A stretch of 64,000 nt of DNA from Kryptolebias marmoratus. Taxonomy: Eukaryota; Chordata; Actinopteri; Cyprinodontiformes; Rivulidae. The DNA is taken from contig NC_051439.1 in NCBI RefSeq assembly GCF_001649575.2, forward strand, positions 185,785 through 249,784, given 5' to 3'. The notes below the pieces were generated by a model. That model had not been told where the DNA came from. It worked only from the letters and a program-made list of their open reading frames with translations, and did not search any database. The translations under genes were made by a program, and so were the position numbers. Of the stretch, positions 24,089-34,469 are shown piece after piece. Position 1 is the first letter of the stretch. Each line of letters opens with the position of its first letter.

Positions 24089-24711
24089 TGTCGGGATCTG
24101 GGGGTTCTCAGTGTTTTTCCAGAGGGCGCCTGAGGCAGTTCCTCCGGAGGGCGTGTATCAGCACCTGCGGTTCTGCACACCTGAGATCCATGTTGTCATC
24201 AGGAGGGCTATAACTGGAGGAGGTGGCTGACACATCACTGCCAGAGTGTTAGCCAGTAATGGTACAGGTCTACCTGAGATCACTCTAGCCCTGATCTGTT
24301 CTTAGAAACCTGATCTTCTCATTGTCTCTGCTTTTCCGGAGTTTCTGCTCGCCGGAAACTTCTGTTGGCAGGCTAACCCCCCACAGGGAGGATCACTTCA
24401 AGCTCCCAGTCCACCTGCCCGCCCTCTGACGCCGCCTCAGCGCCCAACCCGCCATCCAATCTGACAACCCCGGACCCCACAGAAGCCTCCCTACTCTCCA
24501 ACAGGAGGTAAGCAAAACCATTGCAAACAACAAAATCTCGGCAGCTGCAAACTCACCATTTCCGTCCGCCCTAGTAGTTCCGGGTTCCCGCCTGGTACTC
24601 CTGGATCCAGCTTCTGCATTATTTGTGAACGTTGTAAATAAACCATTAACTTTTTCTCTGTTTCGGGAGTTGCTCTGCATGTGGGTTAGAAAGCTTGACA
24701 CCATCATGACA
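24089..24711 (+). repeat. LTR-like unit in repeat G
   Basis: From TGTCGGGATCTGGGGG to CACCATCATGACA, 623 bp, with TAAATAAACC near 24637 and TGCATGTGGGTTAGAA before the end. The same ending (TGCATGTGGGTCAGAAG) is seen in the LTR at 50002-50648 on the minus strand, so the two are related LTRs. No exact target duplication is visible. The 104-codon minus-strand frame inside it is not thought to be a gene. Confidence 0.65.
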
Positions 24712-24930
24712 GTACGAGTGACGCAATACCAAACACTTCAGCGCTAGCTAGCACAACGGTTAACTATGAATATCTCCGCCATACTTTAAGATTATGGAAA
24801 AATTTTTTAGATCCCAATAGTGGATGAGATGTTGCCACTTTGTAGTAAATTTTATGCAGTTATACCAATAAAAGGCGCTATAATTTCAAAAAGTTTATAT
24901 CTGATTAACCGCTTGACGGATTTACACCAA

Positions 24931-26477
24931 TCAATCAATCAATACCTTTAATGTCATTGTAACAAGTACAACAAAACTGCATGTTCCCTGAGCAAGATGA
25001 AAATGTAGATTTATATTTTAAAAAGTAAATTAAGGTAGAAACATATAGGTAATATTTAACAAAGGGGTGGTAGCACAATACACTATTTACATATCAGTTT
25101 CACACATTTGAAAAATTGCACATTAGGAGTACCGCTCCTTGAATCCTACATTAACATTAAAATATTGCACCTTGAACATTGAAATTAAGCATACTGAAAT
25201 ATTGAAATACTGATACTCAAAATATTGCACGTTGAACATTGCATTATTTATATGCCTTGCATTGCACTGTGTTGCTATGTTTGTTGTTGTTGTTTAATGC
25301 CCTGACGGCCGTGGGATAGAAGCTGTTTTTTAGTCTGTTTGTCCTTGCGTTAATGCTCCTGTACCTCCTGCCTGATGGCATCAGTTCAAACATAGTGTAA
25401 CCTTGGTGCAAGGAGTCTTTTAAAATGTTTTTGGCTTTCTCGAGACAGTGAGAGCTATGAAGTTCTTCGAGAGAGGGCAGTGGGCAGTCAGTGGTCTTCT
25501 GGGATGAGTTAATAATCCTCTGGAGTGTTTTCCTCTGTGCTACTGTGCAGCTGGAGAATCACACGCAGAGGCAATTGCATATAATGCTCTCAATACAGCA
25601 GCAGTAGAATGACACCAGCAGTTCTTGGCAGATGTTACTCCTCCTGAGGACTCTCAGGAAGTATAGCCTTTGCTGGGCCTTCTTAACCAACTCTGCTGTA
25701 TTTTTACCCCAGGTCAGGTCATCCGTGATGTAGACTCCCAAGAAGCGGAAGTCAGACACCCTCTCCACACAATCCCCATGGATGTAAAGTGGCTGAAGGT
25801 CCATTTTCCTTTTCCTGAAGTCCACCACTAGTTTTTTGGTCTTGGCTGTATTCAAGAGCAGGTTGTTGTCTGGGCACCACGTTGTCAGCTGTGCCACCTC
25901 ATCTCTGTAGGCTGTCTCGTCCCCTCCCGAGATGAGCCCCACCACAGTAGTGTCATCTGCATACTTGACAACTGAGTTGCTGTGGTGGGTGGCAGCACAG
26001 TCGTGTGTGTACAGAGTGAAGAGCAGGGGGCTCAGCACACAACCTTGTGGTGAACCGGTGCCCATGGTGATGGCTGGAGAGGTGTAGGGACCCACCCTGA
26101 CCCTTTGTGTGCAGTCTGTCAAAAAGTCCTTGATCCATAGACAGGTGGAGTATGGAAGTCCCAGAGCTGCAAGCTTACCCATCAGTTTGTGGGGCAGGAT
26201 GGTGTTGAAAGCAGAGCTAAAGTCGATGAAGAGAATACGTGCATAGCTCTCCTGGTGCTCCAGGTGGGACAGAGCAGCATGCAGGGCAACAGCAACAGAA
26301 TACTCAGTGGACCTGTTAGCCCTGTAGGCAAACTGATGTGTGTCGAAGGCAGGGGGGATGAATGACATGATATGTCTCCTCAGGACTGTCCAAGTACTCC
26401 GTCAGGTCCAGCAGCCTTTCTGGGATTGACAGCCCGCAATGAGCGTCTCACCTCGTACTCCTCCACTATGAATGCGG
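24931..26477 (-). mobile_element. Jockey-superfamily LINE (CR1/L2/Rex1-like)
   Basis: A minus-strand LINE ending in (ATTG)n at 24931, flanked by ACCAA (24926-24930 and 26478-26482), a likely short target duplication that also fits the restored host sequence. It is 5'-truncated near 26477, where it reads SLRAVNPRKAAGPDGV of the RT N-terminus. A deletion separates that from the long RT frame that starts at about 26368. The 3' UTR has several ATTGCAC direct repeats (25085-25265). Confidence 0.82.
25559..26368 (-). CDS. LINE reverse transcriptase (open, partial)
   Basis: 269 codons without a stop. Visible blocks are HQFAYRANRSTEYSVAVALH (RT motif 2), ARILFIDFSSAFNTI (motif A, catalytic Asp in IDFSSAF), GSPQGCVLSPLLFTLY (motif B), VKYADDTTVVGLI (motif C, catalytic YADD intact) and FLGVYITDDLTW (motif D/E). 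It lacks the endonuclease and the first RT motif. The type is the common teleost jockey-superfamily RT; I cannot separate CR1, Rex1 and L2 by eye. An open frame of this length suggests a fairly young copy. Confidence 0.85.
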   Translation of the reverse strand: MSFIPPAFDTHQFAYRANRSTEYSVAVALHAALSHLEHQESYARILFIDFSSAFNTILPHKLMGKLAALGLPYSTCLWIKDFLTDCTQRVRVGPYTSPAITMGTGSPQGCVLSPLLFTLYTHDCAATHHSNSVVKYADDTTVVGLISGGDETAYRDEVAQLTTWCPDNNLLLNTAKTKKLVVDFRKRKMDLQPLYIHGDCVERVSDFRFLGVYITDDLTWGKNTAELVKKAQQRLYFLRVLRRSNICQELLVSFYCCCIESIICNCLCV

Positions 26478-27295
26478 TACCAAACTTGGTACAGATGATC
26501 AAGACCGCATACAAAGATGATATCTTGAATATTATAATGAAATGGGCGTGGCTTATATGCTATCTCACTTTTGAGCTTTGAACTCGGCCAAATCGAACTT
26601 TAACTTTGCGGAAATGGCCAGTCAACTATAGAATTGTGCTCTCTACGTTAGAGGGAAAAGTTGCACAATTTGACATCTAGGTGGCGAAGTTACAGCAAGA
26701 AATGCCTTTTCACAGTAACTCTATTCTGGTGTTTTCTGTAAACCATGCCTTTTTACGCGAGTTATGAAAAAAAAAAATTGTAAAATCATGCTAATTAGTA
26801 GAAAACTTGCAAAATATGCGGAACCTATTTCATTAACTCCTCCCAAGGCTCAAAGCCAAATTAAGTGAAATTTCACGTGGTATGAATTGACGACCGGCTA
26901 ACCAAACGATGTGAAGTGATTTTCAAAAATATTTTTGGTTGATGAATTAGGAGTAAACAAAAAAAAATGTTTCCAAAAAAAAAAAAAGTTTATGAGCGTA
27001 ACTTCCAAAAAGTTTAAATTTTATCAATACATTTTAGAACAGTGGTGCCTAAGGCCAAATAAAGGGTTTCTCTCCATTTTCAGCCTAATCCCACACTAGG
27101 GGGTGCTATAAGTAGGCAAAATTTATACTGCCAAAATGGCTGAATGGACTTACATGAAACTTGGTGGGTATCTTCAGGGTACAACACTGAAACTATGTTA
27201 TCAATATGGTAAAGATTGGTCAAACTGGGCGTGGCTTATGTGCAAAAATGTATGTGTAGCCTTTAACATTTAGAAAAGTTCACAAAAAAAACTCT

Positions 27296-28261
27296 TGTGT
27301 GGTGATTTGGCTTTCCTGGTTTTTGTTTTTGTTTTGTTTCCTATTTTTTGTTATTGGTTCATCTAGGTTCTGTCCTCCTCGTGTTTGTGTTTTCCACTCT
27401 CCCCCAGTCATTCACTTGTCTGTCAGCCACGCCCATCTTCACCTGTTCCGAATCAGTAATCATTCCAGCTGTTCCCACTCACCTCGTTATCCTCAGTCTT
27501 AAAAACCCGGTCACTTTTCCCATACCTCGCTGGTCCATTGTCTATTGTTTGTTGTTTCGTTACTGGTTGTTTGTTTTCCGTCCCGCTTGTCCCCATTCCT
27601 GTTAGTTTTAGTTTGTTCTTTATTTGTTTTGCTGCCACGTCAGCTTTTGTTTTGTTTTTCTTTTGTTGAGGAGACAAAATATTACCTAAATGAAACTCAA
27701 AACTTTAAAAAACCTCTCCTCACGACGGACCGGAAAATGCACAGAGAAACCAGGAGTCAAAAATGGTCAGAAGCAGTATCTTCAGTTTAAAAGATTTATT
27801 AGCCTTAGTACTAAGGGAGACACTCTTACCAGTTCACAGCAGGAACACCAGAAGATGTCTGAGCTAAATCACTAGAACATAGCATTTTAACCTAAACAAA
27901 GAGCTGGCCCATCCTCCTTCGGTCATCTTTCCGGAACCCTGTATATGGACTTGTTTTTCTCCATCTTCTGCAGGTGTCCTCCTTCGGAGGGGTTCCGGCT
28001 TCCGCTTAGCTGACTCCCCCAGACCGCGTTATCTTCCATGCTTGGTACCTGCAGTCCCATAAACTCCCATGACCTCGCCAGCTAGTGCAGAGTTACACTC
28101 ATCCTTAGGTTAATACAATACAATTACAGAACATTAATACATGATTCTAACTGGTAAGGAGTGTCTATATTATAGTTTTACTTCACACTTTATTTAATAA
28201 ATTATTTTGTTTAATATGAGTCTGCGCTCAGAGTTCGCTTCCTTCACCCCTCATCATGACA
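27296..28261 (+). repeat. LTR family E copy 2, split by LTR F3
   Basis: 27296-27663 matches the first part of family E (GTCAGCCACGCCCATCTTCAC, CGGTCAC..TTCCCATACCTCGCTGG, GCTGCCACGTCAGCTTTTG). 28188-28261 gives the AATAAATTATT ... CATCATGACA end. Between them lies LTR F3. The family is noncoding and probably an LTR. Confidence 0.75.
27664..28187 (-). repeat. Solo LTR family F, copy 3
   Basis: Reverse of copies 1, 2 and 4, from TGTTGAGGAGAC to TTCACA, with a 4-bp duplication CTTT (27660-27663 and 28188-28191). It sits inside family E copy 2 and is therefore younger than it. Confidence 0.85.
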
Positions 28262-28619
28262 ACTTGTTGAATTTAGAGGGCTAAGACATACAAGTTATGT
28301 TCCTTACATGAACCCTAAAAGTGCTGATCAAAATTTGCAGCTCTATATTCAAGCGTGTCGTTATTACTTACGATTTACGAAGTTCGTAACTAGCAGTAGC
28401 AACTCAGACTCTGTTTGGCCGAACAACTTGAAATTTGGTACTCTGTTCAGATCTAGCCTAACTACAAAGCACAAGAAATATCGCTCGAATTTGAGCGCCC
28501 CCTTGTGGTTATTAAATGAAAACAGATGCTAACCAACATGGCCGGTTTTTATTTTATTTTGGAAAAACCTCTAGATTATGGTGGATTGGGAAACTTGTGC
28601 AAACAAGAAACATGATTTT

Positions 28620-29310
28620 AAACAAATTCGCACTGCTTTGACGAAGGTTAACAATTACTTGTAAAAAAGCCATTGAGTGTAGAGATTTCCCGAAGTGCAA
28701 ACATTATTCCACATATATACACACGATGATGTGAGATTATCTGGGACATTTTATAATAAAGTTTAAATTTTTTATGATTTTTTGCTATTAGCTGGACATC
28801 ATGAAAATGAAGTTGTGAATTTTTCATAAAGAATATGTTGAATCCAGGAACATAGAAATAAAAGAAAATTATTCCACATGTAGGCATGGTCATTAGAGAA
28901 TATTTTGGTAATTCTTTAAAGAGTTATGGATTTTTAATAATATTTATTTGGCTCGCTGTGGTATGAAATTACAGTTAACATATTTTTTGCTAAAACAGCA
29001 TTGAAAGTACGGACATGGAGATAAATGCATATTATTACAGATGTAGACTTGATCATCTGATAATATTTTGGTACTTTTTGAATGAATAATGGATTTTAGA
29101 TTAATTTATTTCTTTGGCTCTGTGTGGTATAAAATGGCAGTTAGTTTTTTTCTTCTCGAGATTTCTAAAGATTTTATACCATTGCGTCTCACAGAACGCC
29201 TTTGAGTATGCACCGTCCTGACGACTTCCGATTCAGTCCGCTGGCTGAAAGACGTGGTGAAGTGCGCGGAAAGGGGCGGAGCGAGGAGGCTTGGAACCCG
29301 TTGATAACTG
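28620..29310 (+). repeat. Noncoding repeat H, copy 1
   Basis: Matches 40135-40785 in reverse over about 650 bp (GTACGGACATGGAGATAAATGC; AATTATTCCACATGTAGGCATGGTCATTAGAGA, given in part). One end is GC-rich (AGTCCGCTGGCTGAAAGACG, GCGCGGAAAGGGGCGG) and the remainder is AT-rich. No protein is encoded. Class unknown. Confidence 0.75.
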
Positions 29311-30371
29311 CTTGCAGTTATAGGTGTGTTTGTTTTTCTAAGATTTTCATGATTTATTTTTCTAATAATTTTTGGTTTATTTAATTTGGGCCTTGGCTGA
29401 GCTGACATTGTTTCAATTGGGGTTTGGGTGTTTAACAGAGGAAAAGCAGCAGCTAACAGTTCAGATTTTCAGTGAATACTCTGTTTTACATCACATGCAA
29501 ATACATGTGAAGTTCATCAGCCAGTTAATTATGGCCAGTGATTGCACTTATATGTCCCTTCTTCTAAAGGACAATGTTGTGTTGAATGTGAAAGGTACAA
29601 TCTCAATGTAGAGGAAGGTGAAAGGGAAGGTTATTAGATTAGTGTGTGAGAAGTGTTTCATCAATGGTCCCCGTAGGGCAAAGTGACTGAGTTTTGACAA
29701 CAGATTGTGGGCAATTACAGTCCATTTGTTCCAGCCCAGCTTCATCTCCTTCGTTTTGGAGGACCTGGTAATGGAACAGGCTAGCTGTTTTTTGTCTGGC
29801 TCCTATTGTCTTTGATTTGGCTTCATTTTTCATCCATCTCTACCTCTTAACTTGTTTCTCTGTTTTTCTTCACAATCAAAAAAATCACTTTACCCCTGAT
29901 CTCACCTTTCAATTTTTTCCTTTACTTTTTTTAACTTCTTTTCCTGGGGTCTTCCATCTAAAATGTCTTCTACCATTCTTCTTCTGTCTCTTTTTCTTTC
30001 ATTCTGTCTGGGTGAGCCAATTATGTCCTCCAGTTTCCAACTATGAACCTCTCTTTCTCAGCAGTGTAAAACATCTTCCCCCCCCTGCCTTCCCTTTTGA
30101 CCTCCTGCAAAGTACCTAGTGCATTCCATATCTTGCAAGATTTATTGAGTGGAACTTGTGAAGATTGCGACAACAGCAAATGCAGAAGAGTGTCACATTC
30201 AGCACAAAGAGAAAAGGAAACATATCTTTGGGACATTATTTAACAAATATATTAAGCCAACAATGGCATGTATCAAGAGATCAACTGACTTTACTACAGT
30301 ATCTAACATGCATTTTTCTTCATCTTCCTGTATGGTGAAGCTAATCAAAATGTTTTCCATCTGCCGTGGAT
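29311..30371. other. No gene seen; pyrimidine-rich tract
   Basis: No family recognised. 29790-30110 is strongly C/T-rich, which opens long frames by composition only. Confidence 0.5.
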
Positions 30372-30869
30372 TTAAGTATTTTTGAGTTTATTTTGCATTA
30401 GGTTCATTGTTTTGTGTTTCTGTGATTCTGCTTTGTGTCAGTTTTCTCATGTGTTTTCTGTGTCACTTTCACCTGCCCTCAGGTATGCAATTCTCTGGTC
30501 TGCCTGCCATGCCCACCTCACATGTTCCTTGTCATCTTTCAGCTGTAACTCATTTTCCACTCTCCACCAGTTCTTTAAAACCAGTCTCTTTTCATTCATT
30601 CCTCGCTGCTTAATTCCTTTCCTTTTCTTTCCTTTCCCCTTTCCTGTCATTTTGCTCAGATGTTCGTGCCCTTGTGTTTTTCCTTGCCACAGTCAAGTTC
30701 CATGGTTTTTTGCTCCTCATTTACCTCATTTGCCTGTAAGTTTTTTGTTGCTTAGTTCCTACTGCCACGTCAGCCTTTTGATTTCCTTTTTTGTTTTGTT
30801 AATAAATTAGTTTTAATTTGACCTTGCCATGAGTCTGCATACTGGGTTCGCCACGCACCACCCTAACAC
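30372..30869 (+). repeat. LTR-like family E, copy 3
   Basis: Matches copy 1 through CTGCCATGCCCACCTCAC, CATTCCTCGCTG, GCCACGTCAGCCTTTTG, AATAAATTAG and GAGTCTGCATACTGGGTTCGCC, and ends CCTAACA. Confidence 0.7.
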
Positions 30870-31099
30870 AATCTCTCTTTTTAAAAAATATTGTTTTCAG
30901 CAATAATCTCTCCAACTTCCTTGTTTCCATATGCTCTCTCTACAGCAAACTGTCTTTCTCGCTATCTTTTGTAAAAAGTTTAAGTTTGCTTAAAGCCTTT
31001 TATTCATGGTAACTTGGCTATTTATAAAGATTCATAACATTCCTGCAAACTGATTACAAGTCAATAAAATGCATGGCAATATAACTGTGTATAGCAGTG
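30870..31099. other. No gene seen
   Basis: Short AT-rich interval without features. Confidence 0.5.
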
Positions 31100-31215
31100 G
31101 CGGCTGGTGGAGTTTTCTCCAGGGAGGGCTATAAATCCAAAATAGACATATACCAAAGGTTTATTATGTGATACTGATAGTATATGTTTTGGACCAAAAC
31201 ATATACTAAGGTATC
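31100..31215. repeat. hAT-like end with hairpin
   Basis: CAGTGGCGGCTGGTGGAG near 31100 matches a terminus common in teleost hAT repeats. 31166-31215 forms an imperfect hairpin around TATATGTTTTGG/CCAAAACATATA. No coding sequence. Confidence 0.5.
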
Positions 31216-31299
31216 ACACCAGTGTATTTACATGAATTAAAACAACAAAAGCAACATTATAATGTACATATAAATGCACATATGCACAAGTGCTTCCTG

Positions 31300-31660
31300 A
31301 ATGACAAGAACGCAGGGGTAATTTGTCCAAGAGTGAGACCAAAACCAGACACAGAGACAAAAGCTGAAGGTAAGTGTATTTATTTACAGGTGACAATATC
31401 TACAGTGCGCCGTTCGTGGAATGATCTGGAAAGCAAGAGGAACAGGGTGAGTCTCGGGTACCAATCCTACAATCAGCCGAGCACTGCAAGGTGGCTTAAT
31501 TAATGTTCTTTTGCTCTTACAGGTCCAGGAGGTGTCCAGCGGCGTGGAGAAGATGNNNNNNNNNNNNNNNNNNNNNNNNNNNNNNNNNNNNNNNNNNNNN
31601 NNNNNNNNNNNNNNNNNNNNNNNNNNNNNNNNNNNNNNNNNNNNNNNNNNNNNNNGACAC
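31300..31660 (-). repeat. Gypsy LTR fragment (family of copies A/B), with gap
   Basis: Matches 33890-34130: GAGACCAAAACCAGACACAG, GGTAAGTG.ATT.ATTTACAGG, GGGTGAGTCTCGGGTACCAA, TCCAGGAGGTGTCCAGCGGC. It runs into the 100-N gap (31556-31655). The sequence after the gap does not continue the LTR, so the right limit is unknown. Confidence 0.75.
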
Positions 31661-31739
31661 TCGCGTCTTCCACCGAGGTCCGAGCGCCAAATATCTTATG
31701 TTATTCATGTCAAATAAAACCATTTAATTGCAGCTTCTC

Positions 31740-31999
31740 TTTGTCGTGAGTCTCTCCAGGTTGAATTATGCTTTGCCACCATGATGCCTGACACCAATTA
31801 GCAAGCATCACAGCGTATTGTTCAGTAGTGATTTTACAGTCAGGCAAATATCATGGAGCAACCAAATAATTTGGACAACTTTCTAAATAAATACACACAA
31901 TATTTAGAAGGCAAAGTGAGACTTATAAATGTGTTTAATTGTTTGTATAAAAGACCTATACTAGAATGGCAACGTGACATCACACCATAGCATAGCTAA
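31740..31999. other. No gene seen
   Basis: No recognisable feature. Confidence 0.45.
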
Positions 32000-32356
32000 T
32001 AAAATGCTACTCATAGCTACTAACAAATCTTTTGTGTTAAGGTTCATGTAGCTTAGTCTCTCTGTATTCTGTCATTTTTAACAATGATTTATTTTTTTAA
32101 GAAATTGTAAATAGTTACTGTATGTTTAAAAAAACTATTGTTTGAGAATGTGTAGTTAGTTTAGTTCTGTACATTTAGTCATGTTTAGATCTGTTTAGTT
32201 TAGCTTAGCTTATTTAGACAATTAGTTATCATTGTATCTTGTACCTGTCTGTAATTTTGTTTCTGTAACTTTGTCTGTAATTTTGTTCTGTGTTGTAAAG
32301 CACTTTGAGTCGCCTCGTGCTGAAAAGTGCTATATAAATAAATGTACCTACCTACC
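32000..32356 (+). mobile_element. LINE 3' end
   Basis: TAAAGCACTTTGAGTCGCCT, GTGCTATATAAATAAATG and a (TACC)n tail, preceded by a TTTAGTTTAGCTTAGC-rich 3' UTR. The same UTR style, in reverse, is at 41430-42040. No RT is attached. Confidence 0.65.
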
Positions 32357-32573
32357 TAGGTAGGAACACAGCATCACCCATAAATGAGATATTTTGGCTT
32401 TGCTTTTGTCTGACAGAAGTGGACAGTGGTATGTCATTCATTTCTATTTATACTCATTGGTAAGCACACACTTACATGGCTCTGAATCAGTTCTGTTTAG
32501 CAGTGAGAATCACCAAATGGAATGCCTATTTTGGTCAATAAGATGGAACTAATGTCTAAAAACAGCTTAAACT

Positions 32574-33018
32574 TGTCATGATTGGTGGAGAACAAGAAGA
32601 ACCCAAAGCATAGACTTATTATAACAAAACAAAAATTTATTTAAAAAAATAAAAGAAAAAAACAAAAGCTGACAGAGCAGAAAAAACTATCCATAACACA
32701 ATTCCAAAGAGAAACAAAAAGGTGAGGCGAGGCATAGGAAGGGACCCAGACAACGAGAGAAGAGAGACAAGCAAACAGCAATAATGAACCAGTGAGTAAG
32801 TGGAGGAGATCACCAGGTTTTAAAGACAGGATAATTATGGGAAGTGGGCACAGGTGAGTGAGTACAATTGTGGGCAGGTGGAGATGGGCGTGGCAGGTAA
32901 ACAAGTCCTGACTGAGGACAAGTAGAGAATGACAAAAAACAAAGACAATAAGAACTAGGACTAAACCAAAACAACTAAATAATAAAAATAAAAGAAACAA
33001 TAAACCCAAACTGAAACA
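32574..33018 (-). repeat. LTR-like family E, copy 4
   Basis: Minus-strand copy: ends with ...CCAATCATGACA (32574 on plus), with AATAAATTTTTG and CTGCCACGCCCATCTCCACC. The 5' limit near 33018 is approximate. Confidence 0.7.
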
Positions 33019-33480
33019 TAAAAGAAAACATAACCTATGAAAACAGAAAAAGCACCAAGACTCAAAGCCAAAAACAACCTTGTTCTACTGTGGCCAGCCT
33101 CACTCTCAGATCGGAGTGTCCTTGTGGATGAGGTATTCCTGCAAATCCTCCTAAAATAACATACAGTCCTAGCTACCCATTACAAATCTAGTCCCAAACT
33201 GTCCTTATTATCTGTTGGACCAGTATTATAAATACTGTGGCATTACTTGTAGGAAGTAAAAAAGACCAACAAAATATGAATTCTTTGTCTTTATTTATGA
33301 GTGAACAATTATTCTGTTCTGACAAATATGGACCTATAAAGTAGTGTTTCACCAATGTAGGTTGAAAAATCCTTTCTCAAAGTCAGGCATTTTGAAATAA
33401 GTCTGCTTTGATATCAGTTTGATTGTTTAAAAATAGACAACCCATGTGGGACAGCTTGCTTCAGGTGGTAGGAGACAGGG
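33019..33480. other. No gene seen
   Basis: A-rich, then ordinary sequence. No frame or repeat recognised. Confidence 0.5.
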
Positions 33481-33503
33481 GCGTAACTTTGGGTCAAAAA
33501 TTG

Positions 33504-33660
33504 TGGGGGGGGGGGGGGGGGGGGGGNNNNNNNNNNNNNNNNNNNNNNNNNNNNNNNNNNNNNNNNNNNNNNNNNNNNNNNNNNNNNNNNNNNNNNNNNN
33601 NNNNNNNNNNNNNNNNNNNNNNNNNNNNNNNNNNNNNNNNNNNNNNNGGGGGGGGGGGGG
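33504..33660. repeat. Poly-G run spanning an assembly gap
   Basis: G23 at 33504-33526, 121 N, then G13 at 33648-33660, preceded by GGGGCGTAACTTTGGGTC. The assembly probably broke at a long G tract. Confidence 0.9.
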
Positions 33661-33889
33661 TGTTAGGCTCTCTGCCTATTTATTCATTTATTAAATAATA
33701 ATAATAATTTTTAAATTATTAAATCGTTTACTTTTCTAAATGGATTCACGAGATTTTGGGGTAACTGTATATGAAATACAATGTAATGCTTTTACTATGT
33801 TTTACTTAACTTTTTTTGTATTTACTTTGCATCTTCAACAATTAAGAAAAGGCTTACTTTTTCACATTTCTTCTTGACAAGAACTCAGG
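33661..33889. other. No gene seen
   Basis: AT-rich interval bordering the Gypsy B LTR. Confidence 0.5.
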
Positions 33890-34460
33890 AAATGTTTGTC
33901 CAGGAGCAAGACCAAAACCAGACACAGAGACGTAACTAAGGTAAGTGAGTTAATTTACAGGTGCAAGAGATTTACAGTGAGCCAGGTTCGGGAGTGGTCT
34001 GAAAGGCAAGAGGAACTGGGTGAGTCTCGGGTACCAATAATGATCAGTAGAGTCTATGGAGTGAGTGAATAATGTCTCTGTTTCTTACACGTCCAGGAGG
34101 CGTCCAACTGCGTGGAGGAGGTGAGGAAAATGTCCCAGGTGATCCAGTCGTGAAGAGCCAGTAATCCAGTCAAGGTAGGTATCCAGCGGTCCAGGTAAGT
34201 TCCGTGAGTTGTGAGCGTCTTTGCGTGGCAACAAAACCTGAATCAAGGTACAATAGAGAACTCAATTAGCGTAGCAATAACAACTGAGATTAGACACTAC
34301 GGCTGAGAGTCTAATCCAGGAGGTTCTATGCTCCAGCGAAGGTCTGGTCTCAGCTGGAGGCTTAAGTACTGGCAGGTCTTCATCAGTAGGATCAGGATCA
34401 CCTGTGGAGCACGGGTCAGTGGAGCCGCCCCAAGGCGGGGCTAACTCCAGATCCTTACAG
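33890..34460 (-). repeat. Gypsy B 3' LTR
   Basis: Starts TGTAAGGATCTGGAG on the minus strand directly after the polypurine tract, and contains GGAGCCGCCCCAAGGCGGGG (plus orientation). The distal end near 33890 is set by the end of similarity with the fragment at 31300. Confidence 0.82.
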
Positions 34461-34469
34461 TACCCCCCC

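Larger units (their letters stand above)
23880..28560. repeat. Composite repeat G, split by nested insertions
   Basis: Four segments (23880-24088, 24712-24930, 26483-27295, 28262-28560) appear to be pieces of one older noncoding repeat. The join of 24930 to 26483 restores CACCAAACTTGGTACAGATG. The motif recurs in degenerate form (GACACTTGGTAC, CATGAAACTTGG, TTGAAATTTGGTAC), with GGGCGTGGCTTATATGC or a close match at 26545 and 27230. That suggests decayed tandem units. The insertions are an LTR-like unit, a LINE and an LTR pair. Confidence 0.55.

Noticed and set aside
24393..24707. 104-codon minus-strand frame
   Set aside because: Antisense to a plus-oriented LTR; no family pattern.
30382..30810. 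142-codon frame rich in Phe, Ser and Cys
   Set aside because: Pyrimidine-rich LTR family E composition; other copies do not conserve the frame.
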